Below are positions 1 through 9,406 of a DNA stretch of 64,000 nt, one piece after another (within the stretch, counting starts at the first letter, position 1; each line of letters starts with the position of its first letter). Below the pieces are notes generated by a model. The model was not told where the DNA came from and made no database searches. It saw nothing but the letters and a program-made list of their open reading frames with translations. Origin of the DNA: Paraburkholderia sp. BL21I4N1 (GTDB lineage Bacteria > Pseudomonadota > Gammaproteobacteria > Burkholderiales > Burkholderiaceae); contig NZ_PVEN01000004.1 in NCBI RefSeq assembly GCF_002973525.1, forward strand, positions 248,001-312,000. Direction: 5' to 3'. The translations under genes and the position numbers were made by a program.

Positions 1-152
1 AGGCGGTCGAGCGTCGAATTCGTCACCACCACCGCGATTTCGATGATGCGGTCGGAATCGGGCTCAAGCCCGGTCATTTCCATGTCCAGCCAGACGAGAT
101 TCATGTCGCTACGCACGAGCGGCTGGTCGGTGGATGCGAGGATGTCAGTCAT
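1..152 (-). CDS. orn: Oligoribonuclease (partial, N-terminal part only)
   Basis: Degrades 2-5 nt RNA oligomers to mononucleotides in the cytoplasm, the last step of mRNA turnover (known for the family). Only about 50 N-terminal codons are present; the gene runs off the left edge. Reading leftward from the ATG at 152 the product begins MTDILASTD and contains [14 protein letters not shown], the first exonuclease motif of DEDDh nucleases (D and E of DMEMTGL), followed by [12 protein letters not shown], all typical of Orn. It is divergent from the M48 protease gene, with about 157 bp between them. The identification is strong despite truncation. Confidence 0.9.
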   Translation of the reverse strand, partial: MTDILASTDQPLVRSDMNLVWLDMEMTGLEPDSDRIIEIAVVVTNSTLDR

Positions 153-309
153 GAAGGGCAACCTTGATGGCCGGGCAGACGGTGTACGACCCGCGCGCCT
201 GCCACGGCGAATGTTCGTTTGAGATTGGTTTGGGCCGGATCGGCGTTATCCCCCGCCGCGAAGCGGGAAGAAACATATAATTCTCGCATAGATACCACGG
301 AATCCCCGG

Positions 310-1569
310 ATGCCTACCCTGTACTTCACCGTTCTGTTCGTCATCGCCGTCGTGGCGATGGTCGGCACCAAACTGTGGCTCGCGTCGCGGCAGATCCGCT
401 TCGTCGCCGGCCATCGCGAGCAGGTGCCGAGCCAGTTTGCCGGCACCATCGCCCTCACCGCGCATCAGCGTGCCGCCGACTACACCGTCGAGCGCACTCG
501 CCTCACCATGATCGAAATCGTCGTCAGCGCCGCCGTGCTGGTCGGCCTGACGCTGCTCGGCGGCGTGCAGGCGCTCGATCTGGCGATCTCCGACTGGCTC
601 GGCCGCGGCTACGCCGGCCAGATCGCGCTGGTCGCGGCGGTGATCGCGATCACCAGCGTGATCGATCTGCCGTTCGACTACTACCGCCAGTTCGTGGTCG
701 AACAGCGCTTCGGCTTCAACCGCATGAGCAAGGGCATTTTCTTTGTCGACCGTCTGAAGGGTGTACTGCTCGGCGCCGCGTTCGGCCTGCCGCTGCTGTT
801 CGTCGTGCTGTGGCTGATGAATCAGGCCGGCAGCCTGTGGTGGCTGTGGACGTGGGTCGTGTGGGTCGCGTTCCAGATGCTCGTGCTGGTGCTGTATCCG
901 TCGTTTATCGCGCCGCTCTTCAACAAGTTCGAACCGCTCAAGGACGAAGCGCTGAAAAGCCGCATCGAAGCACTGATGCAGCGCTGCGGCTTCGCCGCCA
1001 AAGGTCTGTTCGTGATGGACGGCAGCCGCCGCTCCGCGCACGGCAACGCGTACTTCACCGGCTTCGGCGCGGCCAAGCGCATCGTGTTCTTCGACACGTT
1101 GCTCGCGCGCCTGTCGGGCAACGAAATCGAAGCCGTGCTCGCGCACGAACTCGGCCACTTCAAGCGCCGTCACGTGATCAAGCGGATGCTCGTCACGTTC
1201 GCGATCAGTCTCGCGATGCTCGCCCTGCTCGGCTGGCTCACCCAATGCGTGTGGTTCTACGAAGGCTTGGGCGTGCGGCCGTCGCTGATCGGCGGCAATA
1301 GCGGCCTGGCGCTGGTGCTGTTCTTCCTCGCGCTGCCGGTGTTTCTGTTCTTCGTCACGCCGCTCGGCAGCCTCAGCTCGCGCAAGCACGAGTTCGAAGC
1401 GGACGCGTTCGCCGCGACCCAAACCGATGCGCAAGATCTCGTCAACGCGCTCGTCAAGCTGTATGAGGACAACGCGTCGACGCTGACGCCCGATCCGCTC
1501 TACACCGCGTTTTATTATTCGCATCCGCCGGCGTCGCAGCGGATCGACCGACTGTTGCGTCACGCATGA
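310..1569 (+). CDS. M48 family zinc metallopeptidase (Ste24/CAAX-protease-like)
   Basis: Predicted integral inner-membrane zinc protease of 419 aa. It has a hydrophobic N-terminal segment, several membrane spans, the zinc motif HELGH at residues 279-283 within [13 protein letters not shown], and the third-ligand motif HEFEADAFA near residue 360. The N-terminal M48 extension and the length match Ste24-type (type I CAAX protease) enzymes rather than the shorter HtpX. Bacterial members are thought to act in membrane protein quality control; the substrate cannot be read from sequence. The stop codon overlaps the start of rsgA by 4 bp, so the two are probably co-translated. Confidence 0.9.
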   Translation: MPTLYFTVLFVIAVVAMVGTKLWLASRQIRFVAGHREQVPSQFAGTIALTAHQRAADYTVERTRLTMIEIVVSAAVLVGLTLLGGVQALDLAISDWLGRGYAGQIALVAAVIAITSVIDLPFDYYRQFVVEQRFGFNRMSKGIFFVDRLKGVLLGAAFGLPLLFVVLWLMNQAGSLWWLWTWVVWVAFQMLVLVLYPSFIAPLFNKFEPLKDEALKSRIEALMQRCGFAAKGLFVMDGSRRSAHGNAYFTGFGAAKRIVFFDTLLARLSGNEIEAVLAHELGHFKRRHVIKRMLVTFAISLAMLALLGWLTQCVWFYEGLGVRPSLIGGNSGLALVLFFLALPVFLFFVTPLGSLSSRKHEFEADAFAATQTDAQDLVNALVKLYEDNASTLTPDPLYTAFYYSHPPASQRIDRLLRHA

Positions 1570-2519
1570 GCGGCCGCGCCCCGAAAGCGAAGCAGGCCCC
1601 GTCCGCCCCGCGTATTGGCGGCCTCGTGGTGGCCGCGCACGGCCGCCATTACCTCGTCGCGCCGGAAGACGGCAGTCCGATGCTCCAGTGCTTCCCGCGC
1701 GGCAAGCGCAGCGAAGTCGCGGTGGGCGATCAGGTGATTTACGAAATGACCTCGGCCGATCAAGGCGTGATCGTCGAGATCGGCGAACGGCGCAATCTGC
1801 TGTATCGCTCGGATCAATACAAGTCGAAGCTTTTTGCCGCGAATCTCGATCAATTGCTGATCGTGCTCGCCACCGAGCCTCACTTCAGCGAAGACCTGCT
1901 CGGGCGCGCGCTGGTCGCGGCCGAGGCGAACGAGCTGAAGCCGCTGATCGTGCTGAACAAAACCGACGTGACCGCCGAACTCGCGTGGGCGCGCAAGCGG
2001 CTCGAGCCGTATCGCGCGCTCGACTATACGGTCGTGGAAGTGTCGATCAAGACGCAACCCGAGGCAGCGCACGCCGCGTTGAGCGAACATCTGCAGGGCC
2101 ATGCCACGTTGCTGCTCGGCCAGTCGGGCATGGGCAAATCCACGCTGGTGAATCTGCTGATTCCGAACGCGGAAGTCGCCACGCGCGAAATCTCGACCGC
2201 GTTGAATAGCGGGCGTCACACCACGACTTTCACGCGGCTTTATCCGTTGCCGGATCTCGATGGGAGCGGCAAGCACGGTGCGTTGATCGACTCGCCGGGC
2301 TTCCAGGAATTCGGTTTGCATCATCTGACCGAAGGCCGGCTCGAACGTGCGTTCCCCGAGTTCAGGCCGCTGCTGGCGAACTGCCGGTTCTACAACTGCC
2401 ATCATTTGCAGGAACCGGGCTGTGCGATTCTCGAGGCGGTCGCGGACGGCAGTATCCGTCGTGAACGGCATGCGCTGTACGCGCAACTCGTGCACGAAGC
2501 CAGTCAGATCGTGCGCTGA
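1566..2519 (+). CDS. rsgA: Ribosome small-subunit-dependent GTPase A
   Basis: GTPase that checks late maturation of the 30S subunit; 317 aa, normal length. It shows the circularly permuted G-motif order of the YjeQ/RsgA family: an OB-fold first (about residues 10-75), then NKTD (G4), then the P-loop GQSGMGKST (G1), then DSPG (G3). A C-terminal zinc knuckle is formed by the cysteines and histidine in CRFYNCHH and the following Cys. Start overlaps the preceding protease gene (ATGA), giving an rsgA operon with the downstream zinc-ribbon gene only 1 bp away. Confidence 0.97.
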   Translation: MSGRAPKAKQAPSAPRIGGLVVAAHGRHYLVAPEDGSPMLQCFPRGKRSEVAVGDQVIYEMTSADQGVIVEIGERRNLLYRSDQYKSKLFAANLDQLLIVLATEPHFSEDLLGRALVAAEANELKPLIVLNKTDVTAELAWARKRLEPYRALDYTVVEVSIKTQPEAAHAALSEHLQGHATLLLGQSGMGKSTLVNLLIPNAEVATREISTALNSGRHTTTFTRLYPLPDLDGSGKHGALIDSPGFQEFGLHHLTEGRLERAFPEFRPLLANCRFYNCHHLQEPGCAILEAVADGSIRRERHALYAQLVHEASQIVR

Positions 2520-2520
2520 T

Positions 2521-2841
2521 ATGAGGCTGATGCGCGCGCCGAATCTCATCATCGGACAGCACTGGGTGAATCTGCTCGACGCCGCGGGTATTCGTTGCGA
2601 GTTGCACAACCGTTATCTGAACGGCGCGCTCGGGGATATTCCGGCGGATCAGTGCGCGCCCGAATTGTGGCTCGTGGATGAGCGCGATGAAGCGATGGCG
2701 CGGAGGTTGATCGACGCGGCGTCGCATGGGCCGGCGGCGGGGTCGCCTTCGTGGCGCTGCCATCAGTGCGGCGAGACGCTCGAGGCACAGTTTACGGTGT
2801 GCTGGCAGTGCGGAACGGCGCGAAATCCGTTGGATGGGTGA
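2521..2841 (+). CDS. Small DUF2007-type protein with C-terminal zinc ribbon
   Basis: Protein of 106 aa. The N-terminal half (LLDAAGIRCELHN, then PELWLVDERDEAMARRLID) has the ferredoxin-like pattern of DUF2007 'putative signal transducing' proteins. The C-terminal part carries a CxxC...CxxC zinc ribbon (WRCHQCGETL and VCWQCGTARN). Start taken at the ATG directly after the rsgA stop; ATG at 2530 is possible. Function unknown. Position behind rsgA and before a strong terminator suggests it is the last gene of the unit. Confidence 0.8.
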   Translation: MRLMRAPNLIIGQHWVNLLDAAGIRCELHNRYLNGALGDIPADQCAPELWLVDERDEAMARRLIDAASHGPAAGSPSWRCHQCGETLEAQFTVCWQCGTARNPLDG

Positions 2842-2854
2842 ATCAATGAGGGCA

Positions 2855-2887
2855 TAAAAAAACCGGGCAAGTTGCCCGGTTTTTTTT
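2855..2887 (+). terminator. Intrinsic terminator after rsgA unit
   Basis: Hairpin ACCGGGCAA/TTGCCCGGT flanked by A7 on the left and T8 on the right. It therefore can end transcription of both the rightward rsgA unit and the leftward cobD-like gene's neighbourhood; the T run makes it strongest on the plus strand. Confidence 0.9.
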
Positions 2888-2942
2888 GCCCTGCGCTGTC
2901 CTGCGCGACGCTGGTCTTGGCTTGCGTGACCTTGGTCGAGTC

Positions 2943-3881
2943 TTAAGCCACCCACACCGCGATCGTCAGCATCAGCAACAGAATCATCCACAGCACGACC
3001 GCGCGCCAAACCAACCCCACCGCCGATTGCAGCGTGCGCGGCGTGCAGTCGTCGCCGACCTGCATCGGACCGCCGTCGCCGGTAGTCAGCGCGTCGAGAC
3101 TGGACGGCTCCGCCAGCGGCCCGCTCAGGCGTGCGCCCAATGCACCGCTGCCTGCGGCGAGTAACACGCCGTCGTTAGCATCCGGCCACTGACGCGCATG
3201 ATTGCGCCATGCATAAATCGCGTCTTCGAAATTGCCGACAATCGCAAAGCCAAGCGACGTCAGCCGCGCCGGCACCCAGTCGATCACGAAAAACGCGCGC
3301 TGCGCAAAGCTCGAAAATGCCACCGTCCGATCGTCGACCGGCCGCGCCCACGTGCGGGCCAGGTATTCAGCGATGCGATACAGCACCGCGCCCGCCGGGC
3401 CTACCGGAATCAGGAACCAGAAGAACACCCCGAAGACGTGACGATGCGACGCGACCACCGCATGAATCAGCGTGTGACGCACGATTTCGCTGACGGGCAT
3501 GTCCACGGTATCGAGCCCGGTCCATTCATTCAGGATTTCGCGCGCGCGGGGCACATCGTCGTTATTCAACGCGAGGTGAATGTCGGTGAAGTAATGGCTG
3601 AACTGCCGGAAACCAAGCGTGAAATACAGCACCGCGACGTTCCACAGGAACGCGAGCGCAAAATGAATGTGATAAAGCACGTAGTAGACGAGCGCGACGG
3701 CCAGCGTCCACGGCACCACCACCACGAGCCAGGCGAGCAAACCATGCTTGGGCTTACCGGCATCGAATCCGTGCGCCGCCGACTCCGCATGGTATTGAAG
3801 CAGCGCGGACACCGGATTGTTCGGCGACAGCGCGCGCACCTGTTCAATGATCAGAGCCAGCAATACGGAGAAAAAAGTCAT
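2943..3881 (-). CDS. CobD/CbiB family membrane protein
   Basis: Polytopic inner-membrane protein of 312 aa belonging to the CobD/CbiB/AmpE superfamily. It begins MTFFSVLLALIIEQVRAL and shows hydrophobic segments near residues 50-100, 150-170 and the extreme C-terminus. The classical CobD condenses adenosylcobyric acid with aminopropanol (phosphate). Here no other cobalamin gene is nearby, so the exact reaction is uncertain and an AmpE-like role is possible. It stands alone on the minus strand between two terminators or promoters. Confidence 0.75.
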   Translation of the reverse strand: MTFFSVLLALIIEQVRALSPNNPVSALLQYHAESAAHGFDAGKPKHGLLAWLVVVVPWTLAVALVYYVLYHIHFALAFLWNVAVLYFTLGFRQFSHYFTDIHLALNNDDVPRAREILNEWTGLDTVDMPVSEIVRHTLIHAVVASHRHVFGVFFWFLIPVGPAGAVLYRIAEYLARTWARPVDDRTVAFSSFAQRAFFVIDWVPARLTSLGFAIVGNFEDAIYAWRNHARQWPDANDGVLLAAGSGALGARLSGPLAEPSSLDALTTGDGGPMQVGDDCTPRTLQSAVGLVWRAVVLWMILLLMLTIAVWVA

Positions 3882-3996
3882 GCGATGCGCCGTGCTTTTC
3901 GAGTTTTTACGATTGTTTTATAACGATAGCACAGGGTCGGATGCCACTGAGCGCGGACGTTGACAAACACCCAACAAGTGCACACCCCGCGGCGAT

Positions 3997-4722
3997 TCAA
4001 GCCGCGAGAAAGCGATAAAAATTGCGCAGCATGGCCGCCGTCGCGCCCCAGATGAAATGGTGGCCCCCAACCGGATTGCCGCGCTCGTCGCCCGCCTCCG
4101 CCGGCACCGATCCGGCACGCGGATACGGCATCGCGAAGAAACGACGCTCACCGCCTTCGTAGCGAAAGATACGCTCTTCGTGATTCGCCGGGTCCATCAG
4201 AAAGGCAAGCGGCACCTCGAAGACTTCGGCGACTTCGAGCGCGTCCGCTTTCAACGCGAACGGCGGATGCACCAGACCGATGACCGGCGTCACGCGAAAT
4301 CCGGTGCCCGTCAGATAGTCGGGCAAGGCACCGAGAATTTCAACACGCGACGGCGCAAGACCGACCTCCTCCTGCGCTTCACGCAGTGCGGTGGCGGTAG
4401 CGTCGGCGTCGAAAGGTTCGTGACGGCCGCCCGGGAAACTCACCTGGCCGGCGTGGTCGTTCAGATGGTCGGCGCGCTGGGTCAACAGCACGGTGAGGCC
4501 GTGCTCGCGAACCACCAGCGGCACCAGCACCGCGGCCACCCGCGGATCGACGTGAGTATCGCGCCAGGGCGCTTCGATAATCGGCTCGGGCGCCCACGAA
4601 AGACGCTGCTCGAACCGTGCGCGCAAGCCATCGGGCGTGAGACGCCCGCCGGCCACCGGCGGCAGATCGGCGCCTGTCGCGACGACAGGCAAGGTTTCGG
4701 GCTCAAAGACGGGGCGGATCAA
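3997..4722 (-). CDS. NUDIX hydrolase, CoA pyrophosphatase type
   Basis: Predicted to hydrolyse CoA or CoA derivatives to 3',5'-ADP and phosphopantetheine (NudL/YeaB class). 241 aa from a TTG start at 4722, which has a GAGAG ribosome site about 7 nt upstream. The longer open frame to 4923 runs through the rplS terminator and the rplS gene and is not believable. The NUDIX box is visible as SFPGGRHE...ALREAQEEVGL (about residues 90-115), preceded by the LLTQRADHL segment common to CoA pyrophosphatases. C-terminus FYRFLAA. Downstream of the rplS terminator, so probably its own transcription unit. Confidence 0.85.
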   Translation of the reverse strand: MIRPVFEPETLPVVATGADLPPVAGGRLTPDGLRARFEQRLSWAPEPIIEAPWRDTHVDPRVAAVLVPLVVREHGLTVLLTQRADHLNDHAGQVSFPGGRHEPFDADATATALREAQEEVGLAPSRVEILGALPDYLTGTGFRVTPVIGLVHPPFALKADALEVAEVFEVPLAFLMDPANHEERIFRYEGGERRFFAMPYPRAGSVPAEAGDERGNPVGGHHFIWGATAAMLRNFYRFLAA

Positions 4723-4774
4723 CGGGTCTCTCGAATAGGCGGAAGGGGACGTGCCGCTATTTTGACCTGGCAAA

Positions 4775-4803
4775 CAAAAAAGCACCCGCGAGGGGTGCTT
4801 TTT
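4775..4803 (-). terminator. Terminator of the rpsP-rimM-trmD-rplS operon
   Basis: Hairpin AGCACCC-GCGAG-GGGTGCT followed on the minus strand by a U6 run, 17 bp after the rplS stop codon. This supports placing the NUDIX start downstream of it. Confidence 0.9.
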
Positions 4804-4819
4804 CTTACAGCATTTACGC

Positions 4820-5200
4820 TTAGGAAGCAGCGCGGTCTTTCGAGACCAGCTTTTCCTTGATCCGAGCCGACTTGCCCGAACGGTCGCGCAGGTAGTACAG
4901 CTTCGCACGACGCACATCGCCACGACGCTTCACGACGATGCTTGCCAGCAGCGGCGAGTACGTCTGGAACGTACGCTCGACGCCTTCGCCCGACGAAATC
5001 TTACGGACGATGAACGACGAATTCAGACCACGGTTACGCTTGGCGATCACGACGCCTTCGTAAGCCTGAACACGCTTACGCGTACCTTCGACCACGTTCA
5101 CGCTGACGATCACCGTATCGCCGGGGGCGAATGCGGGGATAGTCTTTTCGCCGAGGGCGCGGCCAATTTCTTCCTGCTCGAGAATTGCGATCAGATTCAT
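4820..5200 (-). CDS. rplS: 50S ribosomal protein L19
   Basis: Large-subunit ribosomal protein near the 30S-50S interface; 126 aa. N-terminus [14 protein letters not shown] and the segment [16 protein letters not shown] followed by [25 protein letters not shown] are the conserved L19 blocks. Last gene of the leftward rpsP-rimM-trmD-rplS operon, 156 bp after trmD and followed by a terminator. Normal length and start. Confidence 0.98.
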   Translation of the reverse strand: MNLIAILEQEEIGRALGEKTIPAFAPGDTVIVSVNVVEGTRKRVQAYEGVVIAKRNRGLNSSFIVRKISSGEGVERTFQTYSPLLASIVVKRRGDVRRAKLYYLRDRSGKSARIKEKLVSKDRAAS

Positions 5201-5356
5201 TACTGACTCCTAGATCCATCTTGTCGGCGTTCGTACCTGCCTTGCGCTAAGTTGCCTATTGCGCTTGGCTACGGCCCCGATAGAGGATGGGTTCACATCT
5301 GGCGCCGTACACGCATGTGCGGCGCCGCCTGGTGTCCGCTCGAAAGACCGAGGGCT

Positions 5357-6124
5357 TTACGCCTTCGACTCTTCTTTCGCGAGACTCGTAAGCCATGCCT
5401 CGTCGGCACGGCTCAACATCTTGTTCTTTCTGGCCGCCACGATCAGATCGGGCCGCTTGTTCCGCGTGTTGCGCAACGCTTCGCGCCGACGCCACGCCTC
5501 GATTTCCGCATGATGGCCGCCGAGCAGCACATCGGGTACACGCACGCCGTCGTATTCTTCGGGACGCGTGTAATGCGGACAATCCAGTAGCACATTGACG
5601 AAACTGTCCTGCACCGCCGATTGCGAGTCGTTGAGCACGCCGGGCAACTGACGCACCACGGCATCCATCAATGCCATGGCGGGCAATTCGCCACCCGACA
5701 GCACGAAGTCGCCAAGGCTGACTTCTTCGTCGACGACACGGTCGAGCAAACGCTGGTCGATCGCTTCATACCGCCCGCACAGCAGGATCAGGCCGGGCTC
5801 GGCAGCGAACTGCATGACACGGTCGTGATTCAGCGTAGCGCCTTGCGGTGACATCATCACGACACGCGGTGCGCCAATACCCTGCGCCGCCTGCGCAGCT
5901 TTCGCGGCGCCGATCGCATCTTCGAGCGGTTTGGCCAGCATAACCATGCCGGGTCCGCCGCCGTACGGGCGATCGTCGATGGTGCGGTAGTTGTCGGTCG
6001 TGAAATCGCGAGGATTCCACGTACGCAACCCGTATCGCTCCTGCTTCGCCGCCCGGCTGGTGATACCCCAATCGGTCAGCGCGCGAAACATGTCGGGAAA
6101 GAGCGTAACGACATCGAACTGCAT
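5357..6124 (-). CDS. trmD: tRNA (guanine-37-N1)-methyltransferase
   Basis: SPOUT-class methyltransferase that makes m1G37 in tRNAs reading CNN codons, preventing +1 frameshifting. 255 aa. N-terminus [13 protein letters not shown], then YGGGPGMVM, the SAM-binding trefoil-knot region [17 protein letters not shown] (about residues 120-140) and [12 protein letters not shown]-terminal helical domain ends with a short Glu/Lys tail. 25 bp after rimM, consistent with one transcript. Confidence 0.98.
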   Translation of the reverse strand: MQFDVVTLFPDMFRALTDWGITSRAAKQERYGLRTWNPRDFTTDNYRTIDDRPYGGGPGMVMLAKPLEDAIGAAKAAQAAQGIGAPRVVMMSPQGATLNHDRVMQFAAEPGLILLCGRYEAIDQRLLDRVVDEEVSLGDFVLSGGELPAMALMDAVVRQLPGVLNDSQSAVQDSFVNVLLDCPHYTRPEEYDGVRVPDVLLGGHHAEIEAWRRREALRNTRNKRPDLIVAARKNKMLSRADEAWLTSLAKEESKA

Positions 6125-6149
6125 CGCTCTCTCCGTTCAGCGAATGAAT

Positions 6150-6875
6150 TTAGTAATCAGCTTCCCAGTCGACGGTAATTTGCTTTGCCGTCTGGTCCAC
6201 TGTTTTGACAAAGACGCCGACGAACGGGATCAAACGTTCACCGGTAACCGGCTTGCCGCTTTTGTCGGTAGCCGGGTATTCGATACGCAACACCGAGTGC
6301 GCACCGTTGTCGATCATGTCTGCAACCTTGCCGAGGTGGACCCCGGCAACGTTCACCACGTCCAGGCCGAGCAGGTCGACCCAGTAGAATTCGTCGGCTT
6401 CGAGAGCCGGAAATTCGCTGCGGCTGATATAGATGCGAGTACCGCGCATTGCCAGCGCCGCGTCGCGATCAGCGACACCGCCCAATTGGGCAACCACGCT
6501 ATCGCTATGCGTTTTCGCCTGTAACGACGGCGCCGATTTGCGCTCATGGCCTTGCATCAGCCACCAGCGCTTCGCGCTTAGCAAAGCATCGCCGCCATGC
6601 CCGGCATCCGCGTGAGCGGCTACCTTGACCCAGCCTTTGAGGCCGTAGGCATCGACGATCTTGCCAACCTCGACCACATCGGCCGGCCAGCTTTCCGCCG
6701 TTTCCGGGCGCATTGCTGCAGCACCTGAAACAACGGGTACGACATCGGCTTTCGCCTTGCCTTCGGCTTTTTCGACCGGCTTGCGGACGAATGCACCGAA
6801 CGGCGCCTGACCAGACGTCTTGGCGCGCGAAGGTGCCTTGGCGCGACCTGAACTGCCGGAATCACGCTCAGACAT
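6150..6875 (-). CDS. rimM: 16S rRNA processing protein RimM with N-terminal extension
   Basis: Binds S19 and assists 30S head maturation. 241 aa, longer than the usual ~170-180. The RimM core starts near residue 64 ([19 protein letters not shown]) and continues through the PRC-barrel ([35 protein letters not shown]). The first ~60 residues are a low-complexity Ala/Lys/Ser extension. The ATG at 6875 has GAGG 7 nt upstream, so the extension is probably translated. Second gene of the rpsP operon. Confidence 0.95.
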   Translation of the reverse strand: MSERDSGSSGRAKAPSRAKTSGQAPFGAFVRKPVEKAEGKAKADVVPVVSGAAAMRPETAESWPADVVEVGKIVDAYGLKGWVKVAAHADAGHGGDALLSAKRWWLMQGHERKSAPSLQAKTHSDSVVAQLGGVADRDAALAMRGTRIYISRSEFPALEADEFYWVDLLGLDVVNVAGVHLGKVADMIDNGAHSVLRIEYPATDKSGKPVTGERLIPFVGVFVKTVDQTAKQITVDWEADY

Positions 6876-6995
6876 GATTGAACCTCGCTGCTAACTTCGA
6901 CGCCTGTTTCAGCAAAACACTTTGCGCATCGGACTGCTCACGCAGGTAGCGCGAGCCGCCGGCCGAACCGACGACGACACACATGCTAGCTACCA

Positions 6996-7250
6996 TTAAG
7001 CAGCCGGCTGCGCCTTTTGCGCTTCTTTCACGAGACGCTCGACGGTCGGCGACAGTTGCGCGCCAACACCTTGCCAGTACGTCAGGCGATCTTGAGCGAT
7101 ACGCAGCGATTCACCCTTCGTAGCGACCGGGTTGTAGAAACCAACGCGCTCGATGAAGCGGCCGTCACGACGGTTACGCGAATCGGTTGCGACGATGTTG
7201 TAGAACGGGCGCTTCTTGGAGCCGCCACGAGCCAAGCGGATGATGACCAT
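6996..7250 (-). CDS. rpsP: 30S ribosomal protein S16
   Basis: Small-subunit assembly protein, 84 aa. Start at ATG 7250 gives the family N-terminus [20 protein letters not shown]; the in-frame extension upstream to 7328 has no family similarity and lies in the promoter region. Continues [19 protein letters not shown] and ends with an Ala/Lys-rich tail. First gene of the leftward rpsP-rimM-trmD-rplS operon. Its promoter should lie in 7251-7350, shared back-to-back with the sugar dehydrogenase gene. Confidence 0.98.
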   Translation of the reverse strand: MVIIRLARGGSKKRPFYNIVATDSRNRRDGRFIERVGFYNPVATKGESLRIAQDRLTYWQGVGAQLSPTVERLVKEAQKAQPAA

Positions 7251-7353
7251 ACTAGAATCCTTGAAAACCGGGGTTCGGAACGACTGAAACACGCGATTAT
7301 AGCGGGAAACCGACGCCATAACAAACACTTACGGGGATAAACTGAGGAACGAG

Positions 7354-8616
7354 GTGGCGTCGCCCATCAGGAAACGGGCCTCGGACCCCGCTGAAACGCC
7401 CGAATTACCTGACGGAGCGCCTGTGAAACTCCCGCCGCCGATTGCCTTTTTGCCCGCATTTTTCGCGGTTCGCGCGTGGTTTGCCGGTTTGGCGCGCGCC
7501 CTGCATTATCGACGCGCCGTGCAGGCAGTGGCAGGCGCCTTACTCGCCGGGCAGGCCCTCACCGCCGTCGCCGCGTTACCGGTCGAGCGGATCAAACTGC
7601 CGCCGGGCTTCCGCATCGAGGTTCTGTCGGACGCGGTGCCGAGCGCGCGGGCCATGGCGCTGTCGCCGCAAGGCATTCTTTATATAGGCAGCCTCGACGG
7701 CCACGTCTACGCGCTCGAATTACAGAACGGTCACGTGACGGCCCGGCATGTGATCGCTTCAGGCCTGGAAATGCCGGCGGGCGTGGCCTGGCGGGACGGC
7801 GCGCTGTATGTGTCCGCGGTGTCGAAAATCTTGCGCTACGACGCGATCGACAGTCATCTGAACGATCCGCCCAAGCCAGTGGCGATCACCGACTCCCTGC
7901 CGACGGAAACGCATCACGGCTGGAAATTCATCGCGTTCGGGCCGGACGGCAAGCTGTATGTGCCGCAGGGCGCGCCGTGCAACGTGTGCCTGAAGGATCG
8001 CGACCGGTATGGGCTCATCGGTCGCATGGACCCGGACGGCAGCCATTACGAGGTCATCGCGCGCGGCATACGCAACTCGGTCGGCTTCGCATGGCATCCT
8101 GCGACGCATGAACTGTGGTTCACCGACAACGGTCGCGACCTGCTAGGCGACGATGTCCCGGACGACAAGTTGAACCGCGCGCCGCGCGTCGGCATGGACT
8201 TCGGCTTTCCTTATTGCCATGGCGGCGACACGCCCGACCCCGAATTCGGCAAAGACCATCCTTGCAGCGCGTTCACGCCACCGGTGGTCAAACTGGGCGC
8301 GCATGTCGCTTCGCTCGGCATGCGCTTCTATAACGGTGCGATGTTTCCCGCCGAGTATCGGAACAACATTTTCATTGCCGAGCACGGTTCGTGGAATCGC
8401 AGCAAGAAGGTCGGTTACCGCGTCGTTCGGGTGATCACCGACCCGGACGGCCGCAACGCTCACCAGGAAGTCTTCGCCGAAGGCTGGCTGCAGCCCGGCG
8501 AAACGGTCTGGGGACGCCCGGCCGACGTATTGCCGATGCCCGACGGCTCGCTCCTGATCAGCGACGATTACGCCGGCGCGATTTATCGGGTGACCTATTC
8601 AGGGCCGGGGTCCTGA
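7354..8616 (+). CDS. PQQ-dependent sugar dehydrogenase (sorbosone dehydrogenase-like)
   Basis: Predicted periplasmic beta-propeller sugar/aldose dehydrogenase of 420 aa. The catalytic domain starts near residue 77 (PPGFRIEVLSDAVPSARAMALSP). It contains HHGWKFIAFGPDGKLYVPQG, GRMDPDGS and FAEHGSWNRSKKVGYRV, blocks of the sorbosone dehydrogenase (GDH/YliI) family. Residues ~30-75 include hydrophobic stretches and an ALTAVAALP segment that may act as signal anchor. Start GTG at 7354 has AGGAA upstream; a GTG at 7426 is the alternative. The true substrate and PQQ dependence are family inferences. Confidence 0.85.
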   Translation: MASPIRKRASDPAETPELPDGAPVKLPPPIAFLPAFFAVRAWFAGLARALHYRRAVQAVAGALLAGQALTAVAALPVERIKLPPGFRIEVLSDAVPSARAMALSPQGILYIGSLDGHVYALELQNGHVTARHVIASGLEMPAGVAWRDGALYVSAVSKILRYDAIDSHLNDPPKPVAITDSLPTETHHGWKFIAFGPDGKLYVPQGAPCNVCLKDRDRYGLIGRMDPDGSHYEVIARGIRNSVGFAWHPATHELWFTDNGRDLLGDDVPDDKLNRAPRVGMDFGFPYCHGGDTPDPEFGKDHPCSAFTPPVVKLGAHVASLGMRFYNGAMFPAEYRNNIFIAEHGSWNRSKKVGYRVVRVITDPDGRNAHQEVFAEGWLQPGETVWGRPADVLPMPDGSLLISDDYAGAIYRVTYSGPGS

Positions 8617-8915
8617 ACCATGCGACGCCGACGAACGCACAAAGCCGGCTGAAACGCTGTCCGCAGTCGCCGCGCGACTCCCCTACCGTAGACAAGGCCG
8701 CCCCAAACCGGCGCTAACGGCCGGCAACACAGCCAGCCCCCGCCAACACCGTCAACACCCGCCGTTGCCCGCGGCATTGCAAGCGCGACCGCCAGCCACG
8801 TGACCGCCGCCACCGCGCGGGCGTAGAATGCGCGTCGGTCCACGCCCTTCGGCGCGCTGCACCTTTCGACTGCCGGCCACCGTTCGCCACCGCCCGCCAC
8901 TCTAACCTCGCCTAC
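8617..8915. other. Intergenic stretch with no gene seen
   Basis: About 300 bp between the sugar dehydrogenase and TM2 genes. No open frame with family features, no clear terminator; it contains a TAGAAT hexamer near 8823 that could be the -10 of the TM2 gene. Otherwise nothing recognisable. Confidence 0.4.
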
Positions 8916-9383
8916 ATGTCCACCCTCGCTTCGGCTTCCCCGCGTTTCAGATCCAAAACGATTACCGCCGCGCTGGCCTTCTTCTTCGGCAGCCTCGGCG
9001 CCCACCGCTTCTATCTTCATGGCACGCGCGACATCTACGGCTGGGCCCATCTGATCGGTACGCTGATTGGCATTCCAGGCGTCATGCTGGTGGTGGCAAG
9101 CGAGCGCGCATCAATGCTGGGCTGGGTGCTGGCGTTTTTCGGCGCCGTTTCGCTGCTCTCCGCGTTTCTCGCCGCGATCGTCTACGGGCTGCGGCCGGAT
9201 GAAAAGTGGGACGCGCAATTCAACGCGCAAACCCAGCGTCAAAGCCGCTCCGGTTGGACGGTAATCTTCATCGTGATCTTCTCGCTGCTGATCGGCGCAT
9301 TTCTGCTGATGACCGGTCTCGCCATCTCATTCCAGACCTATTTCGAAGGCCAGGTGCAGGCGGCCAAGGCGCTATCCCAGTAA
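8916..9383 (+). CDS. TM2 domain-containing membrane protein
   Basis: Small membrane protein, 155 aa. The N-terminal TM2 motif is clear: ALAFFFGSLGAHRFYLHG (about residues 20-37) then WAHLIGTLIGIPG. Two further hydrophobic segments follow (WVLAFFGAVSLLSAFLAAIVYGL near 70-92 and VIFIVIFSLLIGAFLLMTGLAI near 115-136). The conserved GxxxxHRFYLG-like signature defines the family; no biochemical function is established in bacteria. Single-gene unit facing a convergent radical SAM gene. Confidence 0.85.
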   Translation: MSTLASASPRFRSKTITAALAFFFGSLGAHRFYLHGTRDIYGWAHLIGTLIGIPGVMLVVASERASMLGWVLAFFGAVSLLSAFLAAIVYGLRPDEKWDAQFNAQTQRQSRSGWTVIFIVIFSLLIGAFLLMTGLAISFQTYFEGQVQAAKALSQ

Positions 9384-9406
9384 TCGCCCTTCGGTCGCGC
9401 GCGGCG

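Noticed and set aside
4723..4923. Upstream extension of the NUDIX gene
   Set aside because: Would run through the rplS terminator and into the rplS coding region; the TTG at 4722 has a ribosome site.
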